NCBI GenBank assembly: GCA_009929615.1
Contig: SAAB01000003.1
Span: forward strand, 57,997-121,996
From: Clostridia bacterium
GTDB lineage: Bacteria; Bacillota; Clostridia; Lachnospirales; Lachnospiraceae
Direction: 5' to 3'
DNA: 64,000 bases
Shown here in pieces: positions 26,043-35,023 of the stretch. Each line of letters begins with the position of its first letter. Positions within the stretch are counted from its first letter, which is position 1. The position numbers and the translations under genes were made by a program. The notes beneath the pieces were generated by a model. That model ran no database searches. It saw only the letters and a list, made by a program, of their open reading frames with translations, and was not told the DNA's origin.

Positions 26043-27104
26043 TTATCTTGCTGTAGTATCACAAGGTACTACAAATTCGCCAGATTTGATAGCTTCGATT
26101 TTTTCTGCAATCATAGTGCGAACTTCTTCTGGAATAGCACTTTCCATATCATAGTAAGGAGCGATTTCAACAACGCCTTCTGCCATACCTAATTCTTTAA
26201 CAGTACCCTCGAAAGTACCATTAACAACATCATTGTAAGCTGCTTCGATTAAAACAGGCACATTGTAGATAGAAGATGTAAGAATTGTTTCCGGTGCAAG
26301 TTCGTGCTGGTCATAGGAATCGCCTGTTGCGTAGATACCGGCTGCTTTAGCTGCATTGATAGCACCTGTACCACATTCGTTAGCGTCATGAGCGATAAAG
26401 TCAACACCGCTGTCGATCATAGCCTGAGCTGCTTCCTGAGCAAGTGCTGTATCTGTAAAGCTTCCTGTCCATGCTGTCTGAACTTCGATATCTGGATTAA
26501 TGGATTTTGCTCCATCTTCAAATCCATTCATAATCTTGATTAAAGAAGCACCTTCAACAGGGCCGATGAAACCAAGTTTATTTGTTTTTGTCATACTTGC
26601 TGCAAGCATACCTTCAATATATCCGCCTTCTTCACATTTCATAACGTAAGAAGCTACATTCTCTGCGGTTGCATCTGCTTCAACACAGATGAATTTTGTA
26701 TCTGGATACTGAGCTCCAACTTCAAGAGCTGGGTCACCGAACTGGAAGCCATGTCCAATAACGATATCATATCCACTTGCTGCGTAATCTGTAAATGTTG
26801 CTGCCATATCAGCTGCCTGAAGATTTTCTGTATAAGCGATTTCTGCACCATATTTCTCTTCAAGAAGTTCAAGTCCTTCATATGCGGACTGGCACCATCC
26901 CATGTCGTTTACAGCACCTGTAACACAAAGTGCAACTTTCAGGCTTTCCCCATCAGCCGCTGCTGCCTCTGTTGTTTCACCTGTAGTCTCTGCTGTGGTT
27001 TCTGCTTTTGTCTCAGCTTTTGTTTCTTTTGTACCGCCGCCACAAGCAGTCAGCATAGAAACAGCAAGTGTCAGACCTAATGCCATAGCCATAAATTTTT
27101 TCAT
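26043..27104 (-). CDS. BMP family nucleoside-binding lipoprotein
   Basis: Substrate-binding protein that captures nucleosides outside the cell and hands them to the permeases. Residues 1-21 form a lipoprotein signal (lipobox LTAC, Cys21), followed by a Thr/Glu/Ala-rich linker. The Bmp domain begins KVALCVTGAVNDMGWCQSAYEG and includes GHGFQFGDPA, GFIGPVEGASLIKIMNGF, WTGSFTDTALAQEAAQ and FIAHDANECGTGAINAAK. It is the second gene of the operon, after the amidohydrolase. Length 353 is typical. Confidence 0.94.
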   Translation of the reverse strand: MKKFMAMALGLTLAVSMLTACGGGTKETKAETKAETTAETTGETTEAAAADGESLKVALCVTGAVNDMGWCQSAYEGLELLEEKYGAEIAYTENLQAADMAATFTDYAASGYDIVIGHGFQFGDPALEVGAQYPDTKFICVEADATAENVASYVMKCEEGGYIEGMLAASMTKTNKLGFIGPVEGASLIKIMNGFEDGAKSINPDIEVQTAWTGSFTDTALAQEAAQAMIDSGVDFIAHDANECGTGAINAAKAAGIYATGDSYDQHELAPETILTSSIYNVPVLIEAAYNDVVNGTFEGTVKELGMAEGVVEIAPYYDMESAIPEEVRTMIAEKIEAIKSGEFVVPCDTTAR

Positions 27105-27170
27105 TTTTTCATTTCTCCTTTTCCCTTTTTAATGATTGATTCATTTATATATTAAATAAAAATGACCTGT

Positions 27171-28538
27171 TTATTTTGCAGACATTGGATAAACCATCGG
27201 GAAACGATGTGGTAATTCAATACCTGCACGGGAACGAATTGCTGCTGCATGTTCCTTCGCCGCTTCAAGAACCTCTTCCTCATTCAATGAAAGAACAATG
27301 CGGTCTTTCATCAGCCATTTACCATCACACATAGTACTTTCCACATTTGATGAATGCATGGAACTTACCAGATTTGCAATAGGGTCGTGACATGGAAGCA
27401 TTCCTACAGAATTCGGATTAATAATAATCAAATCTGCTTTCTTTCCTACTTCAAGACTTCCATAGATATCCTCATCCATAAGGGCTTTCGCACCATTAAT
27501 GGTTGCCATACGAATAATTTCCTGAGCTTTTACTACGTCTGGCTCCAGGCGCCATCCTTTATGAATCAATGAGGTCAGATACATCTCATCCACCATATCC
27601 ATACGGTTATTGGATGGTGCACCATCTGTACCAATGGTTACGCAGATGCCTTCTCTGAGCATTCTTGGCACTTTCGCAAAGCCAAGGACTCTCATCGCTG
27701 CTGCCGGATTATGAGAAACCTTAACCTGTTTATCTCTAAACATCTCAACTTCTTCATTCGTCAGCCACACAGTATGTACAGCAAGGAAGTTCTTATCCAG
27801 AACGCCCAGTCTGTTCAAATGGGAAACCGTCCATTCGCCGCGGGTTTCCTGCATATATTCAACTTCATCTTTAACTTCTGCAACATGCATATGCACGCCA
27901 ACATCATATTTATCAGCTAATTCCTTAGAACGAATAATCAAATCATCTGTACAGTTGAAAATCGTACGAAGTCCAAACCATACCTGTACACGTCCATCAT
28001 GGGTATTATGAAATTTCTTTAAATCAGCTTCCTGTTTATCCAATTCTTCATTGGTTGTTTTCTGCCAAACCTTTGGAAGACCTTCGCCACAATCCATGAC
28101 TGACTTTGCCAGTTTTGCACGAACACCCGCTTCAGCAACACCCCTCACCATGCCGGACACATGCTGACCGCCTGGCTCTGCGAAGGAAGTACATCCACAT
28201 TTAATCTGTTCCAGACAGCATGCCAGTGTAGACACATAGGAATCCTCTTCTGTCATGTTACTTTCATATGGCCAGATACGGTCATGTAACCATGTCAGCA
28301 GATTAACATCATCTCCTAAACCACGTCCGAGCTGCTGTGATGTATGTACGTGAGTGTTTACAAGGCCCGGCATAACAATCTTACCTGTACAGTCAATAAC
28401 CTCATCTACATCCTCTTTTAATTCAAAATGTCCCACTTTGCTGATTTTATCATCAATCACAAGAACGCTTCCTTCAGAGTAAACTTCTTCCTTGCCATTC
28501 ATGGTAACAATCAGTCCATTTTTCAATAGTTTTTTCAT
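27171..28538 (-). CDS. Amidohydrolase/nucleobase deaminase family protein
   Basis: A 455-residue metal-dependent amidohydrolase of the group containing 8-oxoguanine deaminase, S-adenosylhomocysteine/adenosine deaminases (MtaD) and atrazine chlorohydrolase. Metal ligands are visible: MPGLVNTHVHTSQQ (about residue 60), VGVHMHVAEVKDEV near 215, LAVHTVWL and IGTDGAPSNNRMDM near 300. LGRGLGDDVNLLTWLHDRIWPYE fits the group. It heads the operon of a nucleoside importer, so I infer it deaminates an imported purine or purine derivative; guanine analogues and 8-oxoguanine are candidates. It has a perfect promoter, but its ribosome site (GAGGAG) is unusually far, 13 bases. Confidence 0.88.
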   Translation of the reverse strand: MKKLLKNGLIVTMNGKEEVYSEGSVLVIDDKISKVGHFELKEDVDEVIDCTGKIVMPGLVNTHVHTSQQLGRGLGDDVNLLTWLHDRIWPYESNMTEEDSYVSTLACCLEQIKCGCTSFAEPGGQHVSGMVRGVAEAGVRAKLAKSVMDCGEGLPKVWQKTTNEELDKQEADLKKFHNTHDGRVQVWFGLRTIFNCTDDLIIRSKELADKYDVGVHMHVAEVKDEVEYMQETRGEWTVSHLNRLGVLDKNFLAVHTVWLTNEEVEMFRDKQVKVSHNPAAAMRVLGFAKVPRMLREGICVTIGTDGAPSNNRMDMVDEMYLTSLIHKGWRLEPDVVKAQEIIRMATINGAKALMDEDIYGSLEVGKKADLIIINPNSVGMLPCHDPIANLVSSMHSSNVESTMCDGKWLMKDRIVLSLNEEEVLEAAKEHAAAIRSRAGIELPHRFPMVYPMSAK

Positions 28539-28572
28539 CGAAACATACCATCTCCTCTAATAAGATGCGTTC

Positions 28573-28601
28573 ATTATAACGAATCATGTTCGCTTTGTCA
28601 A
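28573..28601 (-). promoter_or_regulatory. Promoter of the amidohydrolase-nucleoside importer operon
   Basis: On the minus strand a perfect TTGACA (28596-28601) and a perfect TATAAT (28573-28578) with a 17-base spacer. Confidence 0.88.
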
Positions 28602-28610
28602 TCACTCCCA

Positions 28611-28630
28611 TGTTGAATTCTGTTGAAATT
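28611..28630. promoter_or_regulatory. Direct repeat between divergent promoters, possible operator
   Basis: TGTTGAATTC is followed at once by TGTTGAAATT. The pair of ten-base repeats lies exactly between the -35 boxes of two divergent promoters, a likely site for the XRE-cupin regulator encoded next door. This is inference. Confidence 0.4.
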
Positions 28631-28635
28631 TGTAT

Positions 28636-28664
28636 TTGACGAAATCGTGTTTTTTCTATATAAT
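28636..28664 (+). promoter_or_regulatory. Promoter of the XRE-cupin regulator gene
   Basis: TTGACG (28636-28641), 17 bases, then a perfect TATAAT (28659-28664), about 25 bases before the start codon. Confidence 0.85.
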
Positions 28665-28689
28665 AGCAAGTCAAGAAAGGATGAAGCTT

Positions 28690-29259
28690 ATGTCCGATAT
28701 TGATTTAGCCAAAATTGGCAATATATTAAAGGAAAAACGTCAGGCAAAGAACCTGTCCATCCGAGATTTATCCGCACGTTCCGATACGGCTGCCAGTACC
28801 ATCAGCCAGATTGAAACAGGGAAAACTTCTCCAAATCTACTGACCCTTAAGGCCTTGTGTGATGCCTTAGATGTTCCCGTGTTTTCGCTGTTCCTGGATG
28901 AGGAAATTTCGAATGTCCGTCTTGTACGGCACAACGAACAGCAGACTTTTATCCGGAATATCAGCAACGGAAAAGCCTTGGTGGAATCACTGATTACCCA
29001 GGGAAAAAATGAGATGTGGGGTGCTATCATTGATATTCCTGCCGGTACAGATTCCGGAGCCTTCGCCCACCATGGCGGTGAAGAGCTGGTTTTTATTCTG
29101 GAAGGGAATCTTAAGTATGAATTGGAGAATTATCATACTTATGATTTAGAACCTTACGACACACTCTACTATCCCAACTACATTGGGCACCGTTGGAACA
29201 ACGTTTACAACAAGGATGTCAAGATGCTCATCATCTCCACATCCCCTTATAAATTCTAA
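28690..29259 (+). CDS. XRE family regulator with C-terminal cupin domain
   Basis: A 189-residue transcription factor. Residues about 8-65 form an HTH_3 domain (IGNILKEKRQAKNLSIRDLSARSDTAASTISQIETGK region) and residues about 110-185 a cupin barrel with HHGGEELVFILEG and LEPYDTLYYPNYIGHRW. Such regulators sense small metabolites in the cupin, often for neighbouring catabolic genes. The ATG at 28690 has AGAAAGG about nine bases upstream; longer starts would begin inside the promoter. It is divergent from the nucleoside importer operon and is the obvious candidate to control it. Confidence 0.93.
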   Translation: MSDIDLAKIGNILKEKRQAKNLSIRDLSARSDTAASTISQIETGKTSPNLLTLKALCDALDVPVFSLFLDEEISNVRLVRHNEQQTFIRNISNGKALVESLITQGKNEMWGAIIDIPAGTDSGAFAHHGGEELVFILEGNLKYELENYHTYDLEPYDTLYYPNYIGHRWNNVYNKDVKMLIISTSPYKF

Positions 29260-29267
29260 TAAATAAC

Positions 29268-29312
29268 AAAAGGGAAATTCCTCTGTTCTCACAGATGAAT
29301 TTCCCTTTTTCT
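29268..29312. terminator. Bidirectional terminator between xre-cupin and AIM24 genes
   Basis: AAAAGGGAAATTC pairs with GAATTTCCCTTTTT around a 19-base loop; both strands end in A/T runs suited to convergent genes. Confidence 0.85.
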
Positions 29313-29317
29313 TTGAA

Positions 29318-30000
29318 CTATTTTCCGCTTGTTGGTATATATGGAATGATTTTATTCGCAAGTTCTGCCGCTGTCATCGTCTGAAGCCATACTTTTCCCG
29401 GACCTTCCAGGCAGGTTAAGAACAGACCCTCACCACCGAATATAATATTCTTAAAACCTTTTACCGTTTCAATGGAGTACTTGACACTTTCTTCAAAGTA
29501 AGCTACATTTCCGGAATCAATTTTAAGCTTCTGTCCCGGTGCCAAATCGTATTCACATACCGTACCATCCAGTTCCAGAAAAGCCAGTCCGTTTCCTGAA
29601 ATCCGCTGAAAAATAAAGCCTTCACCACCAAACATACCACTGCTCAGTTTCTTCGTCAAAACTGCTGATAAATCAACGGTCTGCTGGGCACATAAAAAGC
29701 ACCTTTCTGAGCTATGTAGGATTTTCCCGGCTCAATCTCTAATGTGTGAATTTCTCCCGGCATAGATGCGGCAATGGTAATCTCCTGCCCATTATCCGCT
29801 GCTGTATAGGTTGCCATGAATAAAGAATCACCGGAAAACATCCGTCCGATTCCTTTCATCAGACCGCCATGAGTGTTCGTCTCCATACTGATACTGTCTG
29901 TCATCCAGCTCATGCCACCAGACTGAGTATAAATACTTTCACCTCTGTCCATTCGTACGGATACATCCGGAAAAGGATTACCAAAAACTTTGTATTGCAT
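29318..30000 (-). pseudogene. AIM24 family protein gene split by a one-base frameshift
   Basis: Two reading frames together encode one AIM24/TIGR00266 protein of about 225 residues. The first (30000 to 29656) reads normally through EPGKSYIAQKGAF and then turns into unrelated residues before a stop. The second (29659 to 29318) starts TKKLSSGMFGGEGFIFQ, the usual continuation. Adding one T to the run of five T (plus strand A, 29694-29698) restores FLCAQQTVDLSAVLTKKLSSG, which is the family sequence across the join. Either the gene is inactivated, or the base was lost in sequencing. These proteins have a double-stranded beta-helix fold; their role is unclear. Confidence 0.85.
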
Positions 30001-30081
30001 ATCAAAACCTCCTTCTTATATACCTTCTCTACGTGTAGTATGAATACAGTATATCATATAAGAAATCAGATGTCATTTTTT

Positions 30082-30972
30082 CTATGCCAGATAGGTATAC
30101 CAATATCCAAAATCACTGGCACCTTCCTGTCCCTCTCGAATCGGTTTGAATTCCCGAAAGCCAAACATATTGGCCATAAAGGATTCTCGGGAATGCCGTG
30201 TTCCCGGTACACCCAAAATATATTTCCGTCCTGCTGCCTTCCCCGGTTTCACACGGGCCAGAATCAGATGGCGGTAGCTGTAATATCCATGAAGTAGAAA
30301 GCTGTTGCTCCCATAGGCCCAACAGTCAATCGGCATCATCCCGATATCCTGAGGTTCCAGCCGCACGCACGCCTCTATGGAGTCGTCCTCAAAGGGGTAC
30401 ATTCCTGGACAGTTCTCCATCATTTTCCCAAGATTCCGACACCGCTCATCTTCTGCCATTGTTGTCAGTGTACCTTCTTCTGCCTCCTCTGCTGATTCCG
30501 GTTCCGGTTCTATTTCAGGCTGAAGTGCCCCCTCAGGCTCAGGTTCCGGCTGTGGTTCTGGATCGGTCTTTTGCCCTTCCTCCCATTGGGTCATAAATCT
30601 TCGAATATCCAAATCCCCATGGTCCCATCTTGTACCATAGAATTTATCACCATCTCCCCGGATAACCATCCCCGACATCTGGTCCAGCCGATAGCCTGAG
30701 CCTGCTATATTGGATGTATCCGTCCGGAAATTCCATTCTCCACCATGATTCTTGATTTGAACATCTCCGATATATATTCCTCTCAAGTCCTGTCCAAATC
30801 TCAAAAACATGTAGACCTGACAGCGTTCCAGTCCGGTATACACATTTTTTAATGACAATCCAACCCGGCACTGCCCATTCCGGCTTTCAACTTTTACAAA
30901 ACCCGCATTCATAGTTTTCAACCCATTTTCATAAAGGTAAATATATGAAAGAAAACGACTGTAATCCGACAT
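30082..30972 (-). CDS. Lachnospiraceae-type hypothetical protein with acidic Pro-Glu linker
   Basis: A 296-residue soluble protein with no signal peptide. It has an N-terminal globular part (about 1-135; YLYENGLKTMNAGFVKVE, GDGDKFYGTRWDHGDLDIRRF), a linker of Pro and Glu (about 145-175), and a C-terminal part (ILARVKPGKAAGRKYILGVPG, MANMFGFREFKPI, DFGYWYTYL). The C-terminal pattern resembles DUF6128-type proteins common in this family of bacteria; function unknown. The ATG at 30972 has GGAGGA seven bases upstream and is preferred over 31008. It lies just downstream of rsmA. Confidence 0.8.
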   Translation of the reverse strand: MSDYSRFLSYIYLYENGLKTMNAGFVKVESRNGQCRVGLSLKNVYTGLERCQVYMFLRFGQDLRGIYIGDVQIKNHGGEWNFRTDTSNIAGSGYRLDQMSGMVIRGDGDKFYGTRWDHGDLDIRRFMTQWEEGQKTDPEPQPEPEPEGALQPEIEPEPESAEEAEEGTLTTMAEDERCRNLGKMMENCPGMYPFEDDSIEACVRLEPQDIGMMPIDCWAYGSNSFLLHGYYSYRHLILARVKPGKAAGRKYILGVPGTRHSRESFMANMFGFREFKPIREGQEGASDFGYWYTYLA

Positions 30973-31032
30973 AAAAAAATCCTCCTTTTTGACTATCCTA
31001 TGCGTCAATCCGGAGGATTATAATTCTTTTTA

Positions 31033-31902
31033 TCATTTTATTTTTTTATTTAATACATTGGACAGATTTGCGAACTGTTCTAAGGTTAAAGCTTCACCAC
31101 GGACGGATTCTGGGAGACCTGCCTCTCGAATCGCATCGACAATATCCTCTTTGGAAACTTCAATCAGGTCAGAGTTTTTCAAGCCATTCTGCAATGTTTT
31201 TCTACGTTGGTTAAAGGATGCACGGATAATTTTAAATAAAAGTTTTTCATTATCCACCTGCACCGCCGGTTTTTCATGACGTTTCAAACTGATAACGGCC
31301 GAGTCCACATTCGGTCTGGGAATAAAACAGTTGGCAGGAACACGTGCTGTAAGAATCGGCTCTGCATAATACTGAACAGCCAGTGAAAGAGCTCCATATT
31401 CCTTGCTTCCCGGACCTACCCGCATTCTGTCAGCAACTTCTTTCTGTACCATCACTGTAATATTATCAATCGGCACATGGCTTTCAAAAAGCCCCATAAT
31501 AATCGGTGTTGTAATATAATAAGGCAGATTTGCTACGACTTTAATCGGCTTTCCATGATTCTTCTCTAATGCCAGTGCACGAATATCCACTTTGAGAATA
31601 TCCTCATTAATAATCGTCACATTATCATATCCGGCTAAAGTTTCCTGTAAAATGGGTATCAGTTTTTTGTCAATCTCTACAGCAGCAACCTCTCTGGCTG
31701 CCTCTGCCAGATACTGTGTCATCGTTCCAATCCCTGGTCCGATTTCTAATACAAAATCATCTTCCGACACCTGGGCACCTTCTATGATTTTAGAAATTAC
31801 ATGCGCATCGATAAGAAAATTCTGGCCAAATTTCTTTTGAAATGTAAAATCGTATTTTTTAATTGTTTCTATAGTTCGTTGCGGATTTGATAGTTTTTCC
31901 AT
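31033..31902 (-). CDS. rsmA: 16S rRNA dimethyladenosine transferase
   Basis: KsgA/RsmA dimethylates two adjacent adenosines near the 3' end of 16S rRNA during small-subunit maturation. The 289 residues have KKFGQNFLID, the SAM-binding VLEIGPGIGTMTQYLA (about residues 50-65), VAAVEIDKKL and the catalytic NLPYYITTPI near residue 125. The C-terminal helical domain (RASFNQRRKTLQNGL) is complete. Confidence 0.97.
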   Translation of the reverse strand: MEKLSNPQRTIETIKKYDFTFQKKFGQNFLIDAHVISKIIEGAQVSEDDFVLEIGPGIGTMTQYLAEAAREVAAVEIDKKLIPILQETLAGYDNVTIINEDILKVDIRALALEKNHGKPIKVVANLPYYITTPIIMGLFESHVPIDNITVMVQKEVADRMRVGPGSKEYGALSLAVQYYAEPILTARVPANCFIPRPNVDSAVISLKRHEKPAVQVDNEKLLFKIIRASFNQRRKTLQNGLKNSDLIEVSKEDIVDAIREAGLPESVRGEALTLEQFANLSNVLNKKIK

Positions 31903-32056
31903 GCACGTCCTCTTTCATTCTATCTTGTTTTTAAACAGTGTAGCCCCCACAGCCCGGATTGTCAACCAATTCTGAACACCGCTTGCGATTGAAGTCCAAA
32001 TTTGCTATACTTACAGCAAATACACACGATGATGAACATTTTAGGAAGGAAACTCT

Positions 32057-33253
32057 ATGATTGCACTTTATTTGTCCCCTTTATATCTTATCGGAAATAT
32101 ATATATTTGTTTCCGAACCCTACAGTGGCTGTCGGTCTGTTTTGAGACTGCCAAAAAACCGGCATTCCGCCTCATCTTTATTGCCCTGTATGTCTTTATT
32201 GCCGCCTCAATCGCCTTGGCATTTATCATGCCGCACTCGAAAGTCCAGCGAATCATTGCCCATATCAGCACCTTCTGGTTTGGCATTATCCTTTATATTA
32301 TTCTCACTTTAGCGGTCGCAGAACTTATACGACTGATTCTGAAAATAACAAAGATTGTTCCTGCCGAGGTTCTTGCCTCCAGAAAAGCCTTTGTTATCAG
32401 CGGACTTTTATGTGTCATTGTTATTGCCGCTGTCAGTATCTGGGGTATTTATAATGCAACCCATGTTCAGGACACTTTTTATGAAGTAACCATTGATAAA
32501 GACGGCGGTAATCTGGATGAATTAGATATTGCCCTTGTCGCAGACCTCCATCTGGGATATACCATCGGTACGGACATGATGCAGCAGATGGTCGATAAAA
32601 TTAATGCCCAGAATCCGGATATTGTTCTCATTGCCGGAGATATTTTTGACAATGACTACGATGCCATGGAAAGCCCTGAAGAATTAATTCACATTCTTTC
32701 CGGAATTCAAAGTAAATACGGTGTTTATGCAGTTTACGGCAACCATGATGCCGCCGAAAAAATTCTTGCCGGCTTCACTTTCCCTTCAGACGAAAAAAAG
32801 ATGAGCGATATTCGAATGGATGAATTTCTGGAGAAAGCCAATATTCAGCTCATTACAGAGGAAACCCTTTTGATTGATGATTCTTTCTATCTGGTTGGCC
32901 GTGCTGATGAAGAACGTCCCGGCCGGGATGTGGAAGAGCGACTGACACCAGAAGCGATTATGTCCAACCTTGATGCCTCTAAACCAGTTATCGTTATGGA
33001 ACATGAACCTAAGTTCCTTCAGGAAGTTGCAGATGCAGGCATTGACCTTCACCTCTGCGGACATACCCATGATGGACAGACTTTCCCCGCAAATCTCACA
33101 ACCAAGCTTATCTGGGAGAATTCTGCCGGATATCTGAAAAAAGATGATATGCAGAGTATTGTCACCTCTGGCGTTGGCCTTTTCGGTCCAAACATGAGAG
33201 TTGGCACAAAGAGCGAAGTCGTACATATTAAAGTCCATTTTTCCGGGAACTAA
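32057..33253 (+). CDS. Membrane-anchored metallophosphoesterase (YkuE/YaeI type)
   Basis: A 398-residue protein with about four membrane segments in residues 1-125 followed by an extracellular or membrane-facing calcineurin-like phosphoesterase domain. Metal-binding motifs occur in order: VADLHLGYT (about 160), IAGDIFDNDYDA, VYGNHDA, VMEHEP and CGHTHDGQTFP (about 340). Relatives such as YkuE and YaeI bind metals and may remove phosphate groups from lipid precursors. The gene is monocistronic, with a terminator right after it. Its substrate cannot be stated. Confidence 0.92.
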   Translation: MIALYLSPLYLIGNIYICFRTLQWLSVCFETAKKPAFRLIFIALYVFIAASIALAFIMPHSKVQRIIAHISTFWFGIILYIILTLAVAELIRLILKITKIVPAEVLASRKAFVISGLLCVIVIAAVSIWGIYNATHVQDTFYEVTIDKDGGNLDELDIALVADLHLGYTIGTDMMQQMVDKINAQNPDIVLIAGDIFDNDYDAMESPEELIHILSGIQSKYGVYAVYGNHDAAEKILAGFTFPSDEKKMSDIRMDEFLEKANIQLITEETLLIDDSFYLVGRADEERPGRDVEERLTPEAIMSNLDASKPVIVMEHEPKFLQEVADAGIDLHLCGHTHDGQTFPANLTTKLIWENSAGYLKKDDMQSIVTSGVGLFGPNMRVGTKSEVVHIKVHFSGN

Positions 33254-33257
33254 AAAT

Positions 33258-33315
33258 AAAAGCCAGGTATTCGCTGGGAGCTGTCACAAACTTCCGTAGA
33301 ATATCTGGCTTTTTT
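33258..33315. terminator. Bidirectional terminator
   Basis: GCCAGGTATTC pairs with GAATATCTGGC (one mismatch) and is flanked by AAAA and TTTTTTATTTT. It separates the convergent phosphoesterase and TatD genes. Confidence 0.8.
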
Positions 33316-33318
33316 ATT

Positions 33319-34110
33319 TTATTCGCTCATACGATACATCTTCCTGCCATTCTCCCAGGTCACAGCCTCAACCTCTTCCTCAGAGAGACCCTTCAGCTCA
33401 CTAATCATTTTTACCACATAGGGCAGATTCAGAGAACTGTTTCTCTTTCCCCGGTTTGGTTCCGGTGTCAGATAAGGGCAGTCCGTCTCAAGAACAATCC
33501 GGTCCATCGGTGCATACTGAACAACTTCTTTTAAAACTCTGGCATTTTTATACGTCACAACGCCGCCTATTCCCATATAGAACCCTTTATTTAAGTAATT
33601 TTTTGCCATTTCCACAGAATAGGAATAGCAATGAACAACGCCGCCTATATCCTCACACTTTAAACCATCCATCATATCCCATGTATCCTTTGCAGCTTCT
33701 CTGGAGTGAATAACCACTGGAAGTTCCACCTTCCGTGCCAGTTCCATCTGCTGCTCAAACCAGTATTTCTGCTTATTCCGACGTTCGACATCTTTTTCCC
33801 AATAATAATCCAGGCCAATCTCGCCTACCGCAACGATTTTTCCTTTTTTCTCTACAGATTCTTCAACCAGGCCTGTTAACCATTTAAAGGATTCTTCATT
33901 CAGGCAGTCCACATCACTCGGATGAACCCCTGCTGCCGCATAGATAAAATCATAGGCTTTCGCCAATTCCACCGCTCTTCGCGTGGATTCAATATCTGCT
34001 CCGATATCTACAACTCTCCCGATACCGGCTTCCTTTAACCGGACAAACAGCTCTTCTCTATCTTTATTAAATTGCTTATCATCATAATGTGCATGTGTAT
34101 CAAATATCAT
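33319..34110 (-). CDS. TatD family deoxyribonuclease/hydrolase
   Basis: A 263-residue metal-dependent hydrolase of the TatD family, cytosolic 3'-5' exonucleases acting on DNA or RNA. It has FDTHAHYDDKQF at the start, VGEIGLDYYW, VIHSREAAKDTWD, HCYSYSVEMA and ETDCPYLTPEPNRG, which together supply all metal ligands. The ATG at 34110 is preferred over the longer frame to 34179: GGTGGAGG sits seven bases upstream and the extension overlaps the LysR gene. In many Firmicutes tatD lies near metG and rsmA, as loosely seen here. Confidence 0.95.
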   Translation of the reverse strand: MIFDTHAHYDDKQFNKDREELFVRLKEAGIGRVVDIGADIESTRRAVELAKAYDFIYAAAGVHPSDVDCLNEESFKWLTGLVEESVEKKGKIVAVGEIGLDYYWEKDVERRNKQKYWFEQQMELARKVELPVVIHSREAAKDTWDMMDGLKCEDIGGVVHCYSYSVEMAKNYLNKGFYMGIGGVVTYKNARVLKEVVQYAPMDRIVLETDCPYLTPEPNRGKRNSSLNLPYVVKMISELKGLSEEEVEAVTWENGRKMYRMSE

Positions 34111-34123
34111 AATCTGCCTCCAC

Positions 34124-34972
34124 CTATAATTCAAATTTATCAAAAAAAATCTTTGTAATATTAGAAATATACCGGTCATCCCGGCGTACCAGCATTAACT
34201 GGTTTCTCAATTCTTCTTCTCTCAGTCTCCACACTCTTATATCTGAAACACCTGTAACAAACGATTCAGGAAGGAGTGCCATACCCATACCTGTTCGTGC
34301 CATTGCGAGACAGGTCCATGCATTATCTGCCATACATGCAATGCGAAGTGTCATCCCCCGGCTTTCAAAAAACTGCCGGGCCAGATTTTCCCATCGCCGA
34401 TATAAAATAAACGGTTTTTCACCAATGGCCTCAATAGGTGCGTCTTTTTCCAAATCCCCATAAATACCTGCTGCCACCATATACTCTTCTTTATACTTAT
34501 GACATATAAAACCATCTTCCGGAAAAGGTGACCGAACCAGTGCCAAATCTGTTTGATTCGTTTTCAGCATATCCAGCAGCTGAAAGGTATTTCCCTCATA
34601 AATCTGGAAATTGACATCCGGATATTCTTCCCGAAAGTGGGTCAACTGTTCTGTTGTATGCTTCGTTGCTGATGAGGATACCATACCGATTCTCAAAGTA
34701 CCTCCCATACGGCTGCCCAGATTGTCAACTTCCATCTTCGTCACCGAAGCCATGTCCAGAATCGTCTTCGAACGCTGGTACATAAGTTTCCCCGCATCGG
34801 TTAAAGTAATACTGCGCAGTCCCCGCTCAAAAAGCACGGTTCCCAGTTCACTTTCCAAAGACTTCATCTGAGTACTCAAAGGCGGCTGGGATATATGCAG
34901 TTTCTTAGCCGCCGCCGAAATACTTCCTTCATCTACAATGGCTGTAAAATAGGCTAACTGTTTTAAATCCAT
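34124..34972 (-). CDS. LysR family transcriptional regulator
   Basis: A 282-residue LysR-type regulator with the N-terminal helix-turn-helix (MDLKQLAYFTAIVDEGSISAA region, SQPPLSTQMKSLE) and an effector domain from about residue 88 (GTLRIGMVSSSATKHTTEQL). The ATG at 34972 fits the usual family start; the ATG at 34984 is possible. It is divergent from a two-gene chromate-type transporter, with a T-N11-A palindrome in the shared 117-base gap, so it very likely controls those genes and itself. Confidence 0.92.
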   Translation of the reverse strand: MDLKQLAYFTAIVDEGSISAAAKKLHISQPPLSTQMKSLESELGTVLFERGLRSITLTDAGKLMYQRSKTILDMASVTKMEVDNLGSRMGGTLRIGMVSSSATKHTTEQLTHFREEYPDVNFQIYEGNTFQLLDMLKTNQTDLALVRSPFPEDGFICHKYKEEYMVAAGIYGDLEKDAPIEAIGEKPFILYRRWENLARQFFESRGMTLRIACMADNAWTCLAMARTGMGMALLPESFVTGVSDIRVWRLREEELRNQLMLVRRDDRYISNITKIFFDKFEL

Positions 34973-34997
34973 AAGCTCCACCATCCATATGTTTTTC

Positions 34998-35012
34998 GTA
35001 TATTTAATATAC
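34998..35012. promoter_or_regulatory. LysR-type operator (T-N11-A palindrome)
   Basis: GTATAT-TTA-ATATAC is a perfect inverted repeat containing the T-N11-A pattern of LysR boxes, between the divergent lysR and transporter genes and upstream of the transporter -35 box. Confidence 0.65.
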
Positions 35013-35023
35013 TTTTTTAATAC

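Noticed and set aside
28630..28689. Longer start (TTG) for the XRE-cupin regulator
   Set aside because: The extension overlaps the -35 and -10 boxes of its own promoter; the ATG at 28690 has a proper ribosome site.
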